Positions 41,317 through 50,669 of a stretch of 64,000 bases of DNA are shown here, one piece after another; position 1 is the stretch's first letter; each line of letters opens with the position of its first letter. Source of the DNA: Bifidobacterium aquikefiri. GTDB taxonomy: Bacteria; Actinomycetota; Actinomycetes; Actinomycetales; Bifidobacteriaceae. Under the pieces are notes generated by a model. That model did not search any database, was not told where the DNA came from, and was given only the letters and a program-made list of their open reading frames with translations. The stretch spans positions 124,001 through 188,000 of the forward strand of contig NZ_MWXA01000008.1 in NCBI RefSeq assembly GCF_002259795.1. The letters run 5' to 3'. A program made the position numbers and the translations under genes.

Positions 41317-42074
41317 GATTCAGTCTCGGCAAGCTCGCACCCAGGGAGGCCAAGCTCAAACTCAGCACCTACCTGAAACATCCATTGCCCGCACCGCCAG
41401 CCGAGGCGAACACGGAGGCACTGCCCATCTGGGACGCCAACATGTTCGGCAACGACACGGTGGGCGACTGCGCCATAGCAGGCCCCGCCCACGAGACCTT
41501 GTTCTGGGAGAAGCACAACGGGAACGCTGTGGCCAACATCACCACGGAGAACGTGCTGCAGATGTATGCGGACGTGACCGGCTACGACCCCAAGGATCCA
41601 GATTCGGATCAGGGTTCGGTCGTGGCCGACGTGGTCGCCTACCGGCGCACACACGGCCTCGTGGACGCTGACGGCAAGAAGCACACCATCGCCGTCGGCC
41701 TGGGGCTCTCGCTCACACGAGATTCTGTCAAGCAGGTGATCAACCTGTTCGACGCATGCGGGCTCGGCATCCAAGTGCCAAGCTCACTCATGGACCAGAC
41801 CAACAACGCACAGTCTGAAGGCACACTGCCCACATGGACGGTAGTAGACGACTCGCCGATCGAGGGTGGTCACTATGTGGCTGCACTCGCCTACGACAAG
41901 GACTATGTGTATGTGAACTCGTGGGGTATGGTATGCCGCATGAGCTGGCAGTTCTTCGACCAGTACGCCGACGAAGCATGGGCATACCTATCCCAAGAAG
42001 ACCTCAACGGCCAGGGAATCAGCCCAGACGGCTTCGACCTCCGCCAGTTGCAGGAAGACATCAAGAACCTTTAA
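41313..42074 (+). CDS. Papain-like cysteine protease-fold protein
   Basis: 253 residues with a GTG start overlapping the holin stop. A complete Cys-His-Asn triad of the papain fold is visible: C53 in TVGDCAIAGPAHE, H187 in EGGHYVAALAY, N202 in YVNSWGMV. There is no signal peptide. The order and spacing match C1-like peptidases, not CHAP amidases, though activity on peptidoglycan stem peptides cannot be excluded. It is the last prophage gene; its stop lies inside the 28-bp palindrome. Confidence 0.7.
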   Translation: MRFSLGKLAPREAKLKLSTYLKHPLPAPPAEANTEALPIWDANMFGNDTVGDCAIAGPAHETLFWEKHNGNAVANITTENVLQMYADVTGYDPKDPDSDQGSVVADVVAYRRTHGLVDADGKKHTIAVGLGLSLTRDSVKQVINLFDACGLGIQVPSSLMDQTNNAQSEGTLPTWTVVDDSPIEGGHYVAALAYDKDYVYVNSWGMVCRMSWQFFDQYADEAWAYLSQEDLNGQGISPDGFDLRQLQEDIKNL

Positions 42075-42098
42075 AGGTGTCGAATTCGACACCTTTAA
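42071..42098. repeat. Perfect 28-bp palindrome, right copy
   Basis: TTAAAGGTGTCGAA/TTCGACACCTTTAA, identical to the core of 10197-10228. It overlaps the stop codon of the last prophage gene and immediately precedes a strong terminator. Confidence 0.85.
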
Positions 42099-42102
42099 CC
42101 AT

Positions 42103-42153
42103 TTGCCCCGTGTCCAGACTTTGGTCTGAGCGCGGGGCAATTTCTTATTTTTC
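42103..42153 (+). terminator. Late-operon terminator
   Basis: TTGCCCCG (42103-42110) pairs with CGGGGCAA (42133-42140), with an inner CAGAC/GTCTG stem, followed by TTTCTTATTTTT. Ends the lysis operon at the right end of the prophage. Confidence 0.88.
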
Positions 42154-42386
42154 GTCAACTTAAGCAGGCGTTGAATATTAACTTCTGCTCCACACATTAC
42201 AAACATGATTCAGAAACGTATTTATGAGACCTCAACTGCCAGCAATCAAAAATGCCTTAATAACACTACTATTCAACGGAACGATACGTTTGGAAAATGC
42301 AATAGAGGTATTGAAACTTGTATTGACTGAACCATTTGATAATGCCTGCGCGTATCACAAATCACATGTTGGCGACTAGATATATT

Positions 42387-42430
42387 ATGCGGTAGCTTAG
42401 TAAGCTTGCACAAAATCCAAGCTACCGCAT
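42387..42430. repeat. Inverted repeat near right prophage end
   Basis: ATGCGGTAGCTT (42387-42398) and AAGCTACCGCAT (42419-42430) are perfect inverted copies around 20 nt, followed by TTACTTTTAC. It may be a further terminator or a structure in the attachment region. Confidence 0.55.
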
Positions 42431-42590
42431 TTACTTTTACAGTCATTATTCAGACATAATTCATAACTGTACTCTATCCAGACGTTCATTGAAGAAAACT
42501 GTGACTAACCTAGTGCTAGAGAAAAAATATGCCTCCTCAAAACTATAGTGAAACCTCAAGTTCTTCTTACTGTTAATGTTATTGCAATTT

Positions 42591-42611
42591 TGCCCACATT
42601 TTGCCCACAAT
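42591..42611 (+). repeat. Candidate integrase arm-type site, right
   Basis: Identical and in the same orientation to 7262-7282 (two TGCCCACA copies), 104 bp from the attR core. Its reverse complement would read CGQNVG in the same frame as the integrase C-terminus, so a remnant of a second integrase gene is the alternative. Confidence 0.5.
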
Positions 42612-42714
42612 CTTCTGGAAATAAGGCAATCTCACAAACTTGGGAAATCTCACAAATACCGTAATTCCAACGTTTCTTGTCACTCCCCTACTCCCACTTA
42701 GCGAGTGTCCATGT

Positions 42715-42735
42715 TTCGAGTCCCTCATCGCCCAC
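42715..42735 (+). repeat. attR core
   Basis: TTCGAGTCCCTCATCGCCCAC, identical to the tRNA-Val 3' end at attL. No tRNA body precedes it, so it marks the phage-chromosome junction. Confidence 0.93.
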
Positions 42736-43097
42736 ACACTTATAAGACTGAAACTGCTGGAATTGCAACGTTCCTTGAGCCTTCTCCCCTTCGACATTTT
42801 TCGCAACCAGCTTTTGCAGGAACACGTTCATCGAAAAAACAATCAAGTTCAGACAACTCATATCCATACAGTGCAACTGCCAGATATCATCCCTGGTACG
42901 ACACTGAGCGCGAGGGCTATAGGCACAGAGGTGTGTGGGGAATCGTTTCCTAGTTCTTGTGGGAGTGGGTGTTGCTCCTGTTTGATAATTTTTACGCTGG
43001 TATAACGGCACGGCACAAAGTATGTGTGAAACATGCCGTGAGGCGTTCTTCCAACTGGGGTTTCGACTGGTTGATAATCCTGTTTGACCTGGGATGC

Positions 43098-43190
43098 ATG
43101 AACGCAACCCTGTGCCCGTATTGCGGCACCATCGTGCATCGCAACAGAACCACGAGAGCGGGAACGACCCGATATCGATGCCCGCCATCC
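43098..43190 (+). pseudogene. Transposase N-terminal remnant
   Basis: MNATLCPYCGTIVHRNRTTR then AGTTRYRCP is the zinc-ribbon start typical of IS1249/IS256-type transposases (CPxCG...NGxTxAGxxRYRC). The second Cys pair and the rest of the protein are missing and the frame runs into Pro-rich, non-transposase sequence. Only this fragment is recognisable; no IS ends were found. Confidence 0.5.
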
Positions 43191-43520
43191 CGACCATCCC
43201 CACCTCCCTTGTCATCCCAACCGAATGTCATCTCTCGACTCGCTGCGCTCGCTCGGAATAACGGGAGAGGAGCAGGGCATCAACTGGAACGAATTACACG
43301 CCGGCACGCCAACGAAGACTAAAAACCCACACATCCGTGCCTATAACCCGAGCACAATATATAGCAATCGCAGCAAGCACGATTCCTATCGCGTTTTTCA
43401 CACTGCGATTCGGGTCACATATGGCAGGTCATCCACCAGTTTCCACAGGACGGAGGCGAATACGAGCGGAACAGCCGGTTCGAAGATGAAAAACTCTCAC
43501 CATTATGACGCGTAGGTATT

Positions 43521-43631
43521 CATTGTGAACTTGCCAAAGTATCCAAGCCTTCAACCGACTGCAATCATGCAATTATGAGCCGAATATGGCTCCTTCCGGT
43601 GGCTTCATACTTCGTGAAGTTCACAATGAGC
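43521..43631. repeat. Palindromic intergenic element, copy 2
   Basis: CATTGTGAACTT (from 43521) and AAGTTCACAATGAGC (to 43631) bracket a centre with AAGTATCCAAGCCT and CGAATAT, matching the element at 1107-1223. The outer 12 bp are conserved; the inner arms have diverged (GCCAA versus CTCCA). Confidence 0.68.
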
Positions 43632-44334
43632 ATCGTGCTCCTCATTGCGAGGGCTTGGCAGCCCTTTGTGACACGAATAATCCAAGTCTGAGAAGACACG
43701 ATAACAACAGAGAAAACGCTACTGATCACTACAAAATCCGGTCAACCGCGCACCGGCAGCACCTCGACCGCCACTCATCCCTGCACGCGAAACGGCTCTT
43801 CACCATACTGACATCCGGAAGAATCATCGGCAGCAAGGCAGCCCCTTACAGGTATAATTCTGACAATGAAGAACCTCGTAAAACGAGCATTGCTCAAGTA
43901 TGCAATCGACCAATTCTTCTCTCCTTCTCTTCATTGACCCTCTTCATTGCCCCGTCGTTCAACGGCTTGGCCTGGAGATACTCAAAAAGGGACCGGGCGA
44001 GATGAAGAGGCATGGGCACAATGGGCGTGGGATCACTTCCCAGCAACGCCCGTGCCTTAAGAAGCTGGCTACTTCACGTTCCTATTATTCGCATCGACTC
44101 CATGCGGTGAGATTCTCGTTTTTTGGTTGGCGGACGACCGACGAGTAGGGCATTCATACCCAAATTTCAAGTGAGAGAACTTACGCGAACTGGACACGTT
44201 CCAACCTTCTCGTGGTGATTATTATTTACATACTGTCTTAGTTCATACATATAATACTTTCAGCACTCGTAGCTTCACGATCATTGGCGAAGAGAGTTAC
44301 GACACCGCTCGCATCACAACAGATAGGCATCACC

Positions 44335-45315
44335 ATGACCAAGCAGGAATGGATTGAATATTTCGAGGCCGTGCATTCGCGCTCACCAATCGAAAGCGAA
44401 ATCCTTGCGGCTGCACAAGCCGGAGAGTTCACCACAGACTCTGAACCCCAGCTCTCAGCTCCTCAAGAGCCCCGCTCGCATGACTACGCGCATCCCACTC
44501 CACAAAGCCTGCCGACACAGAACCCCGTGCATATGCCGTTAACGGGGCACCAGGTGAGTTCACCGCCAGGAACAACGGAACAAATATCCCCAAATCAAGG
44601 AGTCAATCCCCCAGCCAGTGTCTCCTCGGATTCCACCACAACACAATCAGAAGCCAGTGCAGGCAATCGCTTGTCGTGGAAAGCATATTTCCTTTGGCTC
44701 AGGCAAAGCTTGATCGCACCATCCCAGAACAGCCAGGTCTCCAATACCTACTTCCCATGGCTCACGATAGGAATGATATCCGTCGCCGCGGCACTCTCGC
44801 TGGCACTATACCTGTGGTCCATATTCGCCAAAATTCAACAGAGCAGTCTCGGAAGTCTCGGTTCACTCATGGGCATTCGTGTTTCCAACCCTGTCAACAT
44901 CGGAACCTTCTTCGCTCTGCTCATAGGCTGCATAGGCATGTTCATCACTGTCGCCTTTTCAACTTGGGTTGGCTTGAAGGTCCTCAAGGAACAATCAATC
45001 TTTGCTGATGTGCTGAATCGATACGCGGGCCTATTCGTCCCGATAACTGCCATGTTGTTGCTTGCTGGGCTGTTCTCGCTCATGCAGCTCGCAGTCGTGG
45101 GATTATTCTTCATAGTCATTGCATCGCTAACAGTTCAACTATCGACCTCATACATCATTTTCACCGCGGCAAACAACCTGAGCATCGATAATTTCTATGC
45201 CAAGCTGTTGGCAATATTCATCAGCCAGATCATTCTCGGTACCATCACCGTCATGCTCTTCACCATTCTCGGGGCAACCGCACTGGGCAGCGTTATCAGC
45301 GCATTCATGTCATGA
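44335..45315 (+). CDS. Multi-pass membrane protein with short N-terminal domain
   Basis: About 326 residues from MTKQEWIEYFEAV; an ATA-free open frame extends 17 codons upstream without support. A short N-terminal module (EYFEAVHSRSPIESEILAAA) is followed by a Ser/Pro/Thr/Gln-rich linker and five hydrophobic helices (for example LTIGMISVAAALSLALYLWS and IGTFFALLIGCIGMFITVAF). The N-module resembles that of the next gene (YARLFEHIIGRKLTPSEFLK). Function unknown; probably a pair with its neighbour. Confidence 0.72.
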   Translation: MTKQEWIEYFEAVHSRSPIESEILAAAQAGEFTTDSEPQLSAPQEPRSHDYAHPTPQSLPTQNPVHMPLTGHQVSSPPGTTEQISPNQGVNPPASVSSDSTTTQSEASAGNRLSWKAYFLWLRQSLIAPSQNSQVSNTYFPWLTIGMISVAAALSLALYLWSIFAKIQQSSLGSLGSLMGIRVSNPVNIGTFFALLIGCIGMFITVAFSTWVGLKVLKEQSIFADVLNRYAGLFVPITAMLLLAGLFSLMQLAVVGLFFIVIASLTVQLSTSYIIFTAANNLSIDNFYAKLLAIFISQIILGTITVMLFTILGATALGSVISAFMS

Positions 45316-45380
45316 ATGTCAATGCTGAACGCCGTAGATCAAACTTCTCATCCCTTTCGTAGTCGCCTAAGGAAACATTC

Positions 45381-46885
45381 ATGGAACCAGACAAATATGC
45401 TCGGCTTTTCGAACACATCATCGGCAGAAAGCTCACACCCTCGGAGTTCTTGAAGGCACGAGCAGCAGGTTTTGACCCCAAAGGCATCAAATCCATTGCA
45501 AAGATAGAAACTTCGTCCGCGGGCAATCTGGCATTCAGCTCCGATGGAGACGAACCGACCGTGCCCATGGCTGCAAATACAGAGCATTCGTTGCTTCCCG
45601 CATCTGCTCATGAGGGAAGTGGAAGCCTTGATAAGTCAACACAACAGTTCGCGCCAGCCGCACTGACCCCAATCATTGACGAGCCAGTCCCTTCTGTCAC
45701 TGCCACGGCACAGGACTCCGCACAAAAGTCGCAGGCGAGGTCGAAGGGCAGGCTCATAGCGATTATCGCTGGCGTCTGCGCGATCTGCACGATTGCCATC
45801 GCAGCATTCTTTACTACCAACGTAACCGATACATCGATCTATCCAGCAAGATCACCATGACCTTCAGCGGCTATGACACATACGGATATGCCAATTACAA
45901 CAGTTCCGAAGTATACGAGTATTTGGGTCACGAACTTGCGGTAAAAGCGGGTCTCGATGCATACGATGTCAACCTGCGCATGAACGGCATGGGTGCAGCC
46001 GAAGATCAAACCGACCCGAAGTACAAGCAGGTTGCGTCATGGCTTGCCTCGGTAAGAATAACCCAGGACAAATATGCTCACTTATCGAACGGGAATGTGG
46101 TGACCATCACCGTTTCCGCGCCGAAAGGCACTCCAGTAAGGTCCTTCAAGAAAAAATTCACGGTCGAGAATCTCAAAAAGGTTCAAACCGTTGAGACAGA
46201 GGAACTGGTCAAGAATGAGATTACTTTTACCGGAATGAATGGCAGCGGAGTCGCCAATGTAGGCAATGAAGGATTATCCATCGATGAAGGCGACACCTAT
46301 GGTCTTTCCAATGGCGACACCGTTACCGTCACGCTCAGCCAGGACTATATTGATAGCCTACTGGAACAAGGCAAGGCACCTTCCGAAGAGTCATTCACCG
46401 TGAAAGTATCAGGCTTGAAGAATTTTTCTGATATCGGCAAGATGGACACGCTTCTCGAAATGATTGCAAAACTGCCAGCACAGACATATGAGGACAATCC
46501 AGCAGATGAATATGAATCCTATGGCGAGCGATACACCATTGAAAGCGGCAAGACCTACGTGCGGTCAGGGTCCGATTCATATTCATACTATGGTGAAGAT
46601 GACGTTCACAATGACATGACCATCAGTCTGGTAACGGCTTATAAAATCACCAGAACCACCACGTGGGTGGAAGATACATACTCCAACAAGGCAGGCGATG
46701 TCGAAACCGAAGTCATGTACACCTATTTCGGATATCAGAACGTCAACGTTTACAACGGCTCGTTGATACTTTCCGACTTGTACTCTATGCAAGACAACTC
46801 TGACAACTACGACATGGATGCCGTCTACGCGGAGCTTGAAATGGACGGATATGTAGAATACGCATCGACACAGCCATCCACGTAA
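45381..46885 (+). pseudogene. Membrane-anchored surface protein split by a frameshift
   Basis: The first frame (to 45860) has the short N-terminal module, a linker and a transmembrane helix (LIAIIAGVCAICTIAIAAFF), then ends. A second frame takes over with KITMTFSGYDTYGYANYN and runs 340 residues of beta-rich extracellular sequence. In the second frame the upstream codons read YIDLSSKITMTFSG, which joins smoothly to NVTD if one T is restored at about 45830 (GATTAC instead of GATAC). So this is most likely one gene of about 500 residues broken by a one-base deletion, or a sequencing error. The second half could also be translated from its own ATG in the overlap. Confidence 0.7.
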
Positions 46886-47141
46886 TGCCTGTGCAAGCGG
46901 CCTGCAATTACCCGTGCATCGCTTCTTGCAACAACGCTCAGGCAGCTTCGGTGTATTCACCATTTCAACATCCATCCACGATTCTCTCGACTGAAGCAAC
47001 GTTCTCGTCGCAGCGACGTATGCGCCGCACCCCCACCTGAAGCACCATCATCCATCATGCCGTTCGGCAAGATTTGGTGCATTTCGATTCCAACAATACG
47101 ATTGGATCACATGTCGGCTGCATCGCAGGGAGGAGAACGCA

Positions 47142-47807
47142 ATGGTCTTCGATTTCAAGAGAGAATATAAGGACATCTACCGTCCTGGGACAACGCCGAG
47201 CATCATTGATGTTCCGCCCATGCGATTCATTATGGTCGATGGCAAGGGTGACCCCAACACAAGCGAGGATTATCAAGCAGCGGTGGAGCTGCTCTACGGG
47301 CTCTCATACACCATCAAGATGAGCAAGAAAGGCCCGTACCTTCCCGATGGCTATTTCGATTACGTGGTACCGCCGCTCGAAGGACTATGGAGCCTTGACG
47401 ATGGCGGCGAGTTCCGGGGCAATGGTGCGATGATTACAGACAAGAGCAAGTTCCTTTGGACGGCCATGATACGTCAACCGGATTTCGTCACGCAGAAAGT
47501 CTTCGCCTGGGCCAAGGATACGCTTGCCAAGAAGAAACCCGACCTCGACCTGTCAAAGGCGAGACTCGCCGACCTTGCTGAAGGTCTGTGCGGCCAGGTC
47601 ATGCACATCGGTGTATACGATGACGAGCCTGCGACCCTGACGCTATTGGAGAAGTTCATCAGCGACAACGGATACAAGACGGAAATGACGGACATTCGCA
47701 GACACCACGAAATCTACCTTGGCGACCCACGCAGAACTGCACCGGAAAAGCTCAGGACGATCATCCGCCACCCGATAATAAAACTCATCGAAAGTGAGCA
47801 GCTCTGA
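47142..47807 (+). CDS. GyrI-like small-molecule-binding protein
   Basis: 221 residues with GGAGGAGAACGCA upstream. FDFKREYKDIYRPGTTPSII, PMRFIMVDGKGDPN and YGLSYTIKMSKKGP are the family's typical start; LCGQVMHIGVYDDEP and RRHHEIYLGDPRR mark the SHS2-like GyrI fold. These stand-alone proteins bind small aromatic or amphipathic molecules. No DNA-binding domain is attached. Confidence 0.85.
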   Translation: MVFDFKREYKDIYRPGTTPSIIDVPPMRFIMVDGKGDPNTSEDYQAAVELLYGLSYTIKMSKKGPYLPDGYFDYVVPPLEGLWSLDDGGEFRGNGAMITDKSKFLWTAMIRQPDFVTQKVFAWAKDTLAKKKPDLDLSKARLADLAEGLCGQVMHIGVYDDEPATLTLLEKFISDNGYKTEMTDIRRHHEIYLGDPRRTAPEKLRTIIRHPIIKLIESEQL

Positions 47808-47875
47808 TCCTCCGGTCCCGCACACTGAGACAGCCCTTCTCACACTACAAGACTGACCAACTACCGAGCAATAGG

Positions 47876-47960
47876 TTGCGTTTCCGAAGTCGTTTCGCAG
47901 ACACGTCGTACTTTGAAAGTCGGTTTTTCACGGAATTGGCCGGAAAAGTGGCTCGAAACT
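47876..47960. repeat. Repeat-like sequence in the gap before dld
   Basis: In the 326-bp gap between the GyrI-like gene and dld, CTTTGAAAGTCGGTTTTTC with GTGGCTCGAAAC downstream resembles the hairpins at 49867-49926 and 60996-61046. The arms pair poorly here. The rest of the gap holds no gene and presumably the dld promoter. Confidence 0.35.
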
Positions 47961-48133
47961 ACATAATCCTTCACGGGCAAAAGCGCTCAGACGCAAAACT
48001 AGGCTGTCGGCATGCCTCCTTGACAATCGTTCTCAGGCAACAGAGAATTGCTGCAGACTGCACGCTCAGCAAGCGCTATCCGTTCAACACCATGACATGC
48101 TCGTGATGCTGTGTATTACACGAAAGGTCAGCA

Positions 48134-49852
48134 ATGACGGAGCCGGAACAGACATCGAAGAATTCCAATGAAGTGATCGACGCGTTCAAGAAGATTGTGG
48201 GAGCGAAATTCGTACTGACATCCTCACGCAAGACCACTCCCTTTTCAAAGGGCTACCGCTTCGGCGGAGGTCCGGTATTCGCCGTCGTCCGCCCAGCAAC
48301 CCTGGTCGAAATGTGGAAGACGCTGCAGGTATGCGTGGATAACGATCTCATCGTGATCTGCCAGGCATCGAACACTGGGCTGACGGGCGGATCGGGGCCT
48401 TCACCAGATCAGCGATATGACCGTCCTGTCGTTATCATCTCGACCCATCGCATCAGCCAGGTATTCCTCATCAACGATGCCCGCGAAGCCATTTCACTCG
48501 CCGGAACTCCATTGACGCATCTGACGGATGTGCTCGCACAGGCACACCGAGAGACGCACTCCGTGATCGGTTCGACATCGATCGGCGCTTCGGTCATTGG
48601 CGGAATATCGAACAACTCTGGCGGCAGCCAGATTCGCAAAGGCCCGGCATTCACCCGCGAGGCCATATATGCGCGCGTGAATGAGCATGGCAAGGTCGAA
48701 CTTGTCAATCATCTTGGCATCGCACTCGGGGACGACCCCGAGGCAGCGCTTGACCGCCTGCAGCATGGCAATTGGAAGACCGACGATGTCACCGCTCCCC
48801 CAGCGGATTCTCACGAGACCGAATATGCCAAGCATCTTCGTGACATCGTGCCTTCCCCCGCCCGCTACAACGCGAACCCGGATTATCTGTATGAGGCATC
48901 AGGCTCAGCCGGAAAGCTGATGGTGTTCGCCGTACGCACGCGCACCTTCCCACTTGAGGTGAATCCGACCATGTTCTACATCGGTGTCAACGACCCTCAT
49001 GAACTTGAAGAGATTCGCCGAATGTTCCTCGAATCCGACATGGAGCTTCCCATCTCGGGTGAATACATGGGTCGTCTGGCATTCGACATGGCAGAGAAAT
49101 ATGGCAAGGATACCTTCATATTCTTGAATTTCCTCAGCCCCAAGGTTCAGACCTTCATGTTCACCTTCAAGACATGGGTGAATGGCATATTCGCCAAGCT
49201 TCCCGGCTTCGGTCCGACCTTTGCCGACACCGTGTCGCAGGCGTTTTTCAGCATATTCCCCAACCAGTTGCCCAAGCGGATGATGCAATACCGTAACCGC
49301 TTCGAGCATCATCTGCTGCTGACGGTGAGTGCCGGGCAGAAGGAGCAGAGCGAGCAGATGCTCAAGGACTTCTTCGCCAAGCCCGAGCACGGTGGTGACT
49401 TCTTCATATGTAGCCCCGAGGAGGCAAAGAGCGCCAACCTCAATCGTTTTGGTGCAGCAAGCGCCGCAACTCGCTTCGCAGAACTGAAACGCCGTCACAT
49501 TGCCGGCCTTATCCCCATCGATGTTGCGCTGCGGCGGGATGACTGGGACTGGCTTGAAGTGTTGCCAAAGGAGATTGAAGGCCAGCTCGTGGCAAAGGCG
49601 TATTACGGTCACTTCTTCTGCCACGTCATGCATCAGGATTACGTCGCCAAGCAAGGAGTCGACGCCAAGAAGCTTCACGATCAGATTCAACAGCTGCTCG
49701 AGGAACGAGGTGCGAAGCTTCCCGCCGAACATAACTACGGCCGCCTCTACCATCTGCCACCCGAAATGGAACAGCATTTCAAGGAGCTCGATCCAACCAA
49801 CACCTTCAACGCAGGCTTAGGCGGCACCTCCACCAGCAAGGACTGGGCATAA
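48134..49852 (+). CDS. dld: Quinone-dependent D-lactate dehydrogenase
   Basis: 572 residues, matching the length of E. coli Dld. It oxidises D-lactate to pyruvate and passes electrons to membrane quinone. The FAD-binding half shows VVRPATLVEMWKTLQVCVDN, ASNTGLTGGS and SIGASVIGGISNNSGGSQ; the C-terminal half has the Dld-specific membrane-associated domain (VNPTMFYIGVNDPHELEEIR, FFCHVMHQDYVAKQG) and ends NTFNAGLGGTS. It appears monocistronic, with AAAGGTC as ribosome site. Confidence 0.93.
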   Translation: MTEPEQTSKNSNEVIDAFKKIVGAKFVLTSSRKTTPFSKGYRFGGGPVFAVVRPATLVEMWKTLQVCVDNDLIVICQASNTGLTGGSGPSPDQRYDRPVVIISTHRISQVFLINDAREAISLAGTPLTHLTDVLAQAHRETHSVIGSTSIGASVIGGISNNSGGSQIRKGPAFTREAIYARVNEHGKVELVNHLGIALGDDPEAALDRLQHGNWKTDDVTAPPADSHETEYAKHLRDIVPSPARYNANPDYLYEASGSAGKLMVFAVRTRTFPLEVNPTMFYIGVNDPHELEEIRRMFLESDMELPISGEYMGRLAFDMAEKYGKDTFIFLNFLSPKVQTFMFTFKTWVNGIFAKLPGFGPTFADTVSQAFFSIFPNQLPKRMMQYRNRFEHHLLLTVSAGQKEQSEQMLKDFFAKPEHGGDFFICSPEEAKSANLNRFGAASAATRFAELKRRHIAGLIPIDVALRRDDWDWLEVLPKEIEGQLVAKAYYGHFFCHVMHQDYVAKQGVDAKKLHDQIQQLLEERGAKLPAEHNYGRLYHLPPEMEQHFKELDPTNTFNAGLGGTSTSKDWA

Positions 49853-49866
49853 CTGAAGTGAACAGG

Positions 49867-49926
49867 TTGTGCTTTGCAAGTCGTTTTTTCAGAGTTTTAG
49901 GTCATAAAGCGACTCGCAAAGCGCAA
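49867..49926. repeat. Hairpin element between dld and the VOC gene
   Basis: TTGTGCTTTGCAAGTCG (49867-49883) pairs with CGACTCGCAAAGCGCAA (49910-49926), 15 of 17, around 26 nt beginning TTTTTTC. It lies between convergent genes and can end transcription both ways. Its loop resembles those at 47921 and 61008. Confidence 0.6.
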
Positions 49927-49988
49927 CGTACGCTCATCCTCCTGAATCTTCAATTCGAATGCGCCAAGGAACCCACCGACGCGAATAT

Positions 49989-50492
49989 TCACTCACCGAG
50001 ATAGGCGCGGTGCAACGTGGCGATGTCCAGCTTGCTCATCTTCATGAATGTCTCCATCACGCGTTTGGTGGCATCACTGTGTGGATCGTCAATCCAAAGA
50101 GGCAGCTCAGTGGGTGCAATCTGCCAGGAAAGGCCATATTTGTCTTTGAGCCATCCGCACACCTGCGCTGACTTGTCTCCGCCTTCGCTGAGTCGATCCC
50201 AATAGTAATCAATATCCTCTTGGCTGTCGCAGTTGACCACGATTGAGATCGCTTCGCTGAACTTGAACTCTGGGCCGCCATTCAAGGCGATAAAGTTCAT
50301 CCCGTTGAGACTGAACTCGACCGTCATGACGGAATAAGGCGGCTTGCCATGAATCTCCTGACCAGCGGTTGTGTAGTACTGAGTTCTTGTGACTTCAGAA
50401 TCCTTGAAAATCGAAGTGTAATATTGCACCGCTTCTTCGGCTTGACCATCAAACCACAGACATGTTTGCATCTTTGCAATCTTGCCAGTCAT
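49989..50492 (-). CDS. VOC/PhnB-like family protein
   Basis: 167 residues with AAGGGGT before the ATG. MQTCLWFDGQAEEAVQYYTS, SVMTVEFSLNGMNFIALNGG and QVCGWLKDKYGLSWQIAP are the hallmarks of the PhnB/3-demethylubiquinone methyltransferase-like VOC group. Most members have no known reaction. Stand-alone gene, convergent with dld. Confidence 0.9.
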   Translation of the reverse strand: MTGKIAKMQTCLWFDGQAEEAVQYYTSIFKDSEVTRTQYYTTAGQEIHGKPPYSVMTVEFSLNGMNFIALNGGPEFKFSEAISIVVNCDSQEDIDYYWDRLSEGGDKSAQVCGWLKDKYGLSWQIAPTELPLWIDDPHSDATKRVMETFMKMSKLDIATLHRAYLGE

Positions 50493-50669
50493 AGGTACCC
50501 CTTATGAATCGCTTGCGCTATGCAAGCACCACATGGATTTATCAATTACATACTCGCTGTGAACTCGACATCGTTCACTCCCCCATAGCAGATACTCAGC
50601 GATCACCATCGCGTATCAACCATGATATCGGAACGTGGTTCACTTTTACATCCTGCGGCAGAATATGCC

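Larger units (their letters stand above)
42154..44334. other. Gene-poor stretch spanning attR
   Basis: No intact gene is supported. From the left it holds AT-rich phage-end DNA with a 12-bp inverted repeat (42387-42430), the arm-type repeat, attR, chromosomal DNA with weak similarity to the sequence right of attL, a transposase remnant, the second palindromic element, and about 700 bp of apparently decayed sequence. Open frames here lack ribosome sites and have non-protein-like composition. Confidence 0.6.

Noticed and set aside
42688-43215. Cys/Thr-rich leftward frame after attR
   Set aside because: Composition is not protein-like and it overlaps the transposase remnant on the other strand.
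43866-44148. Frames after the second palindromic element (for example EEAWAQWAWDHFP)
   Set aside because: Short protein-like stretch only, without a start or continuation; treated as decayed sequence.
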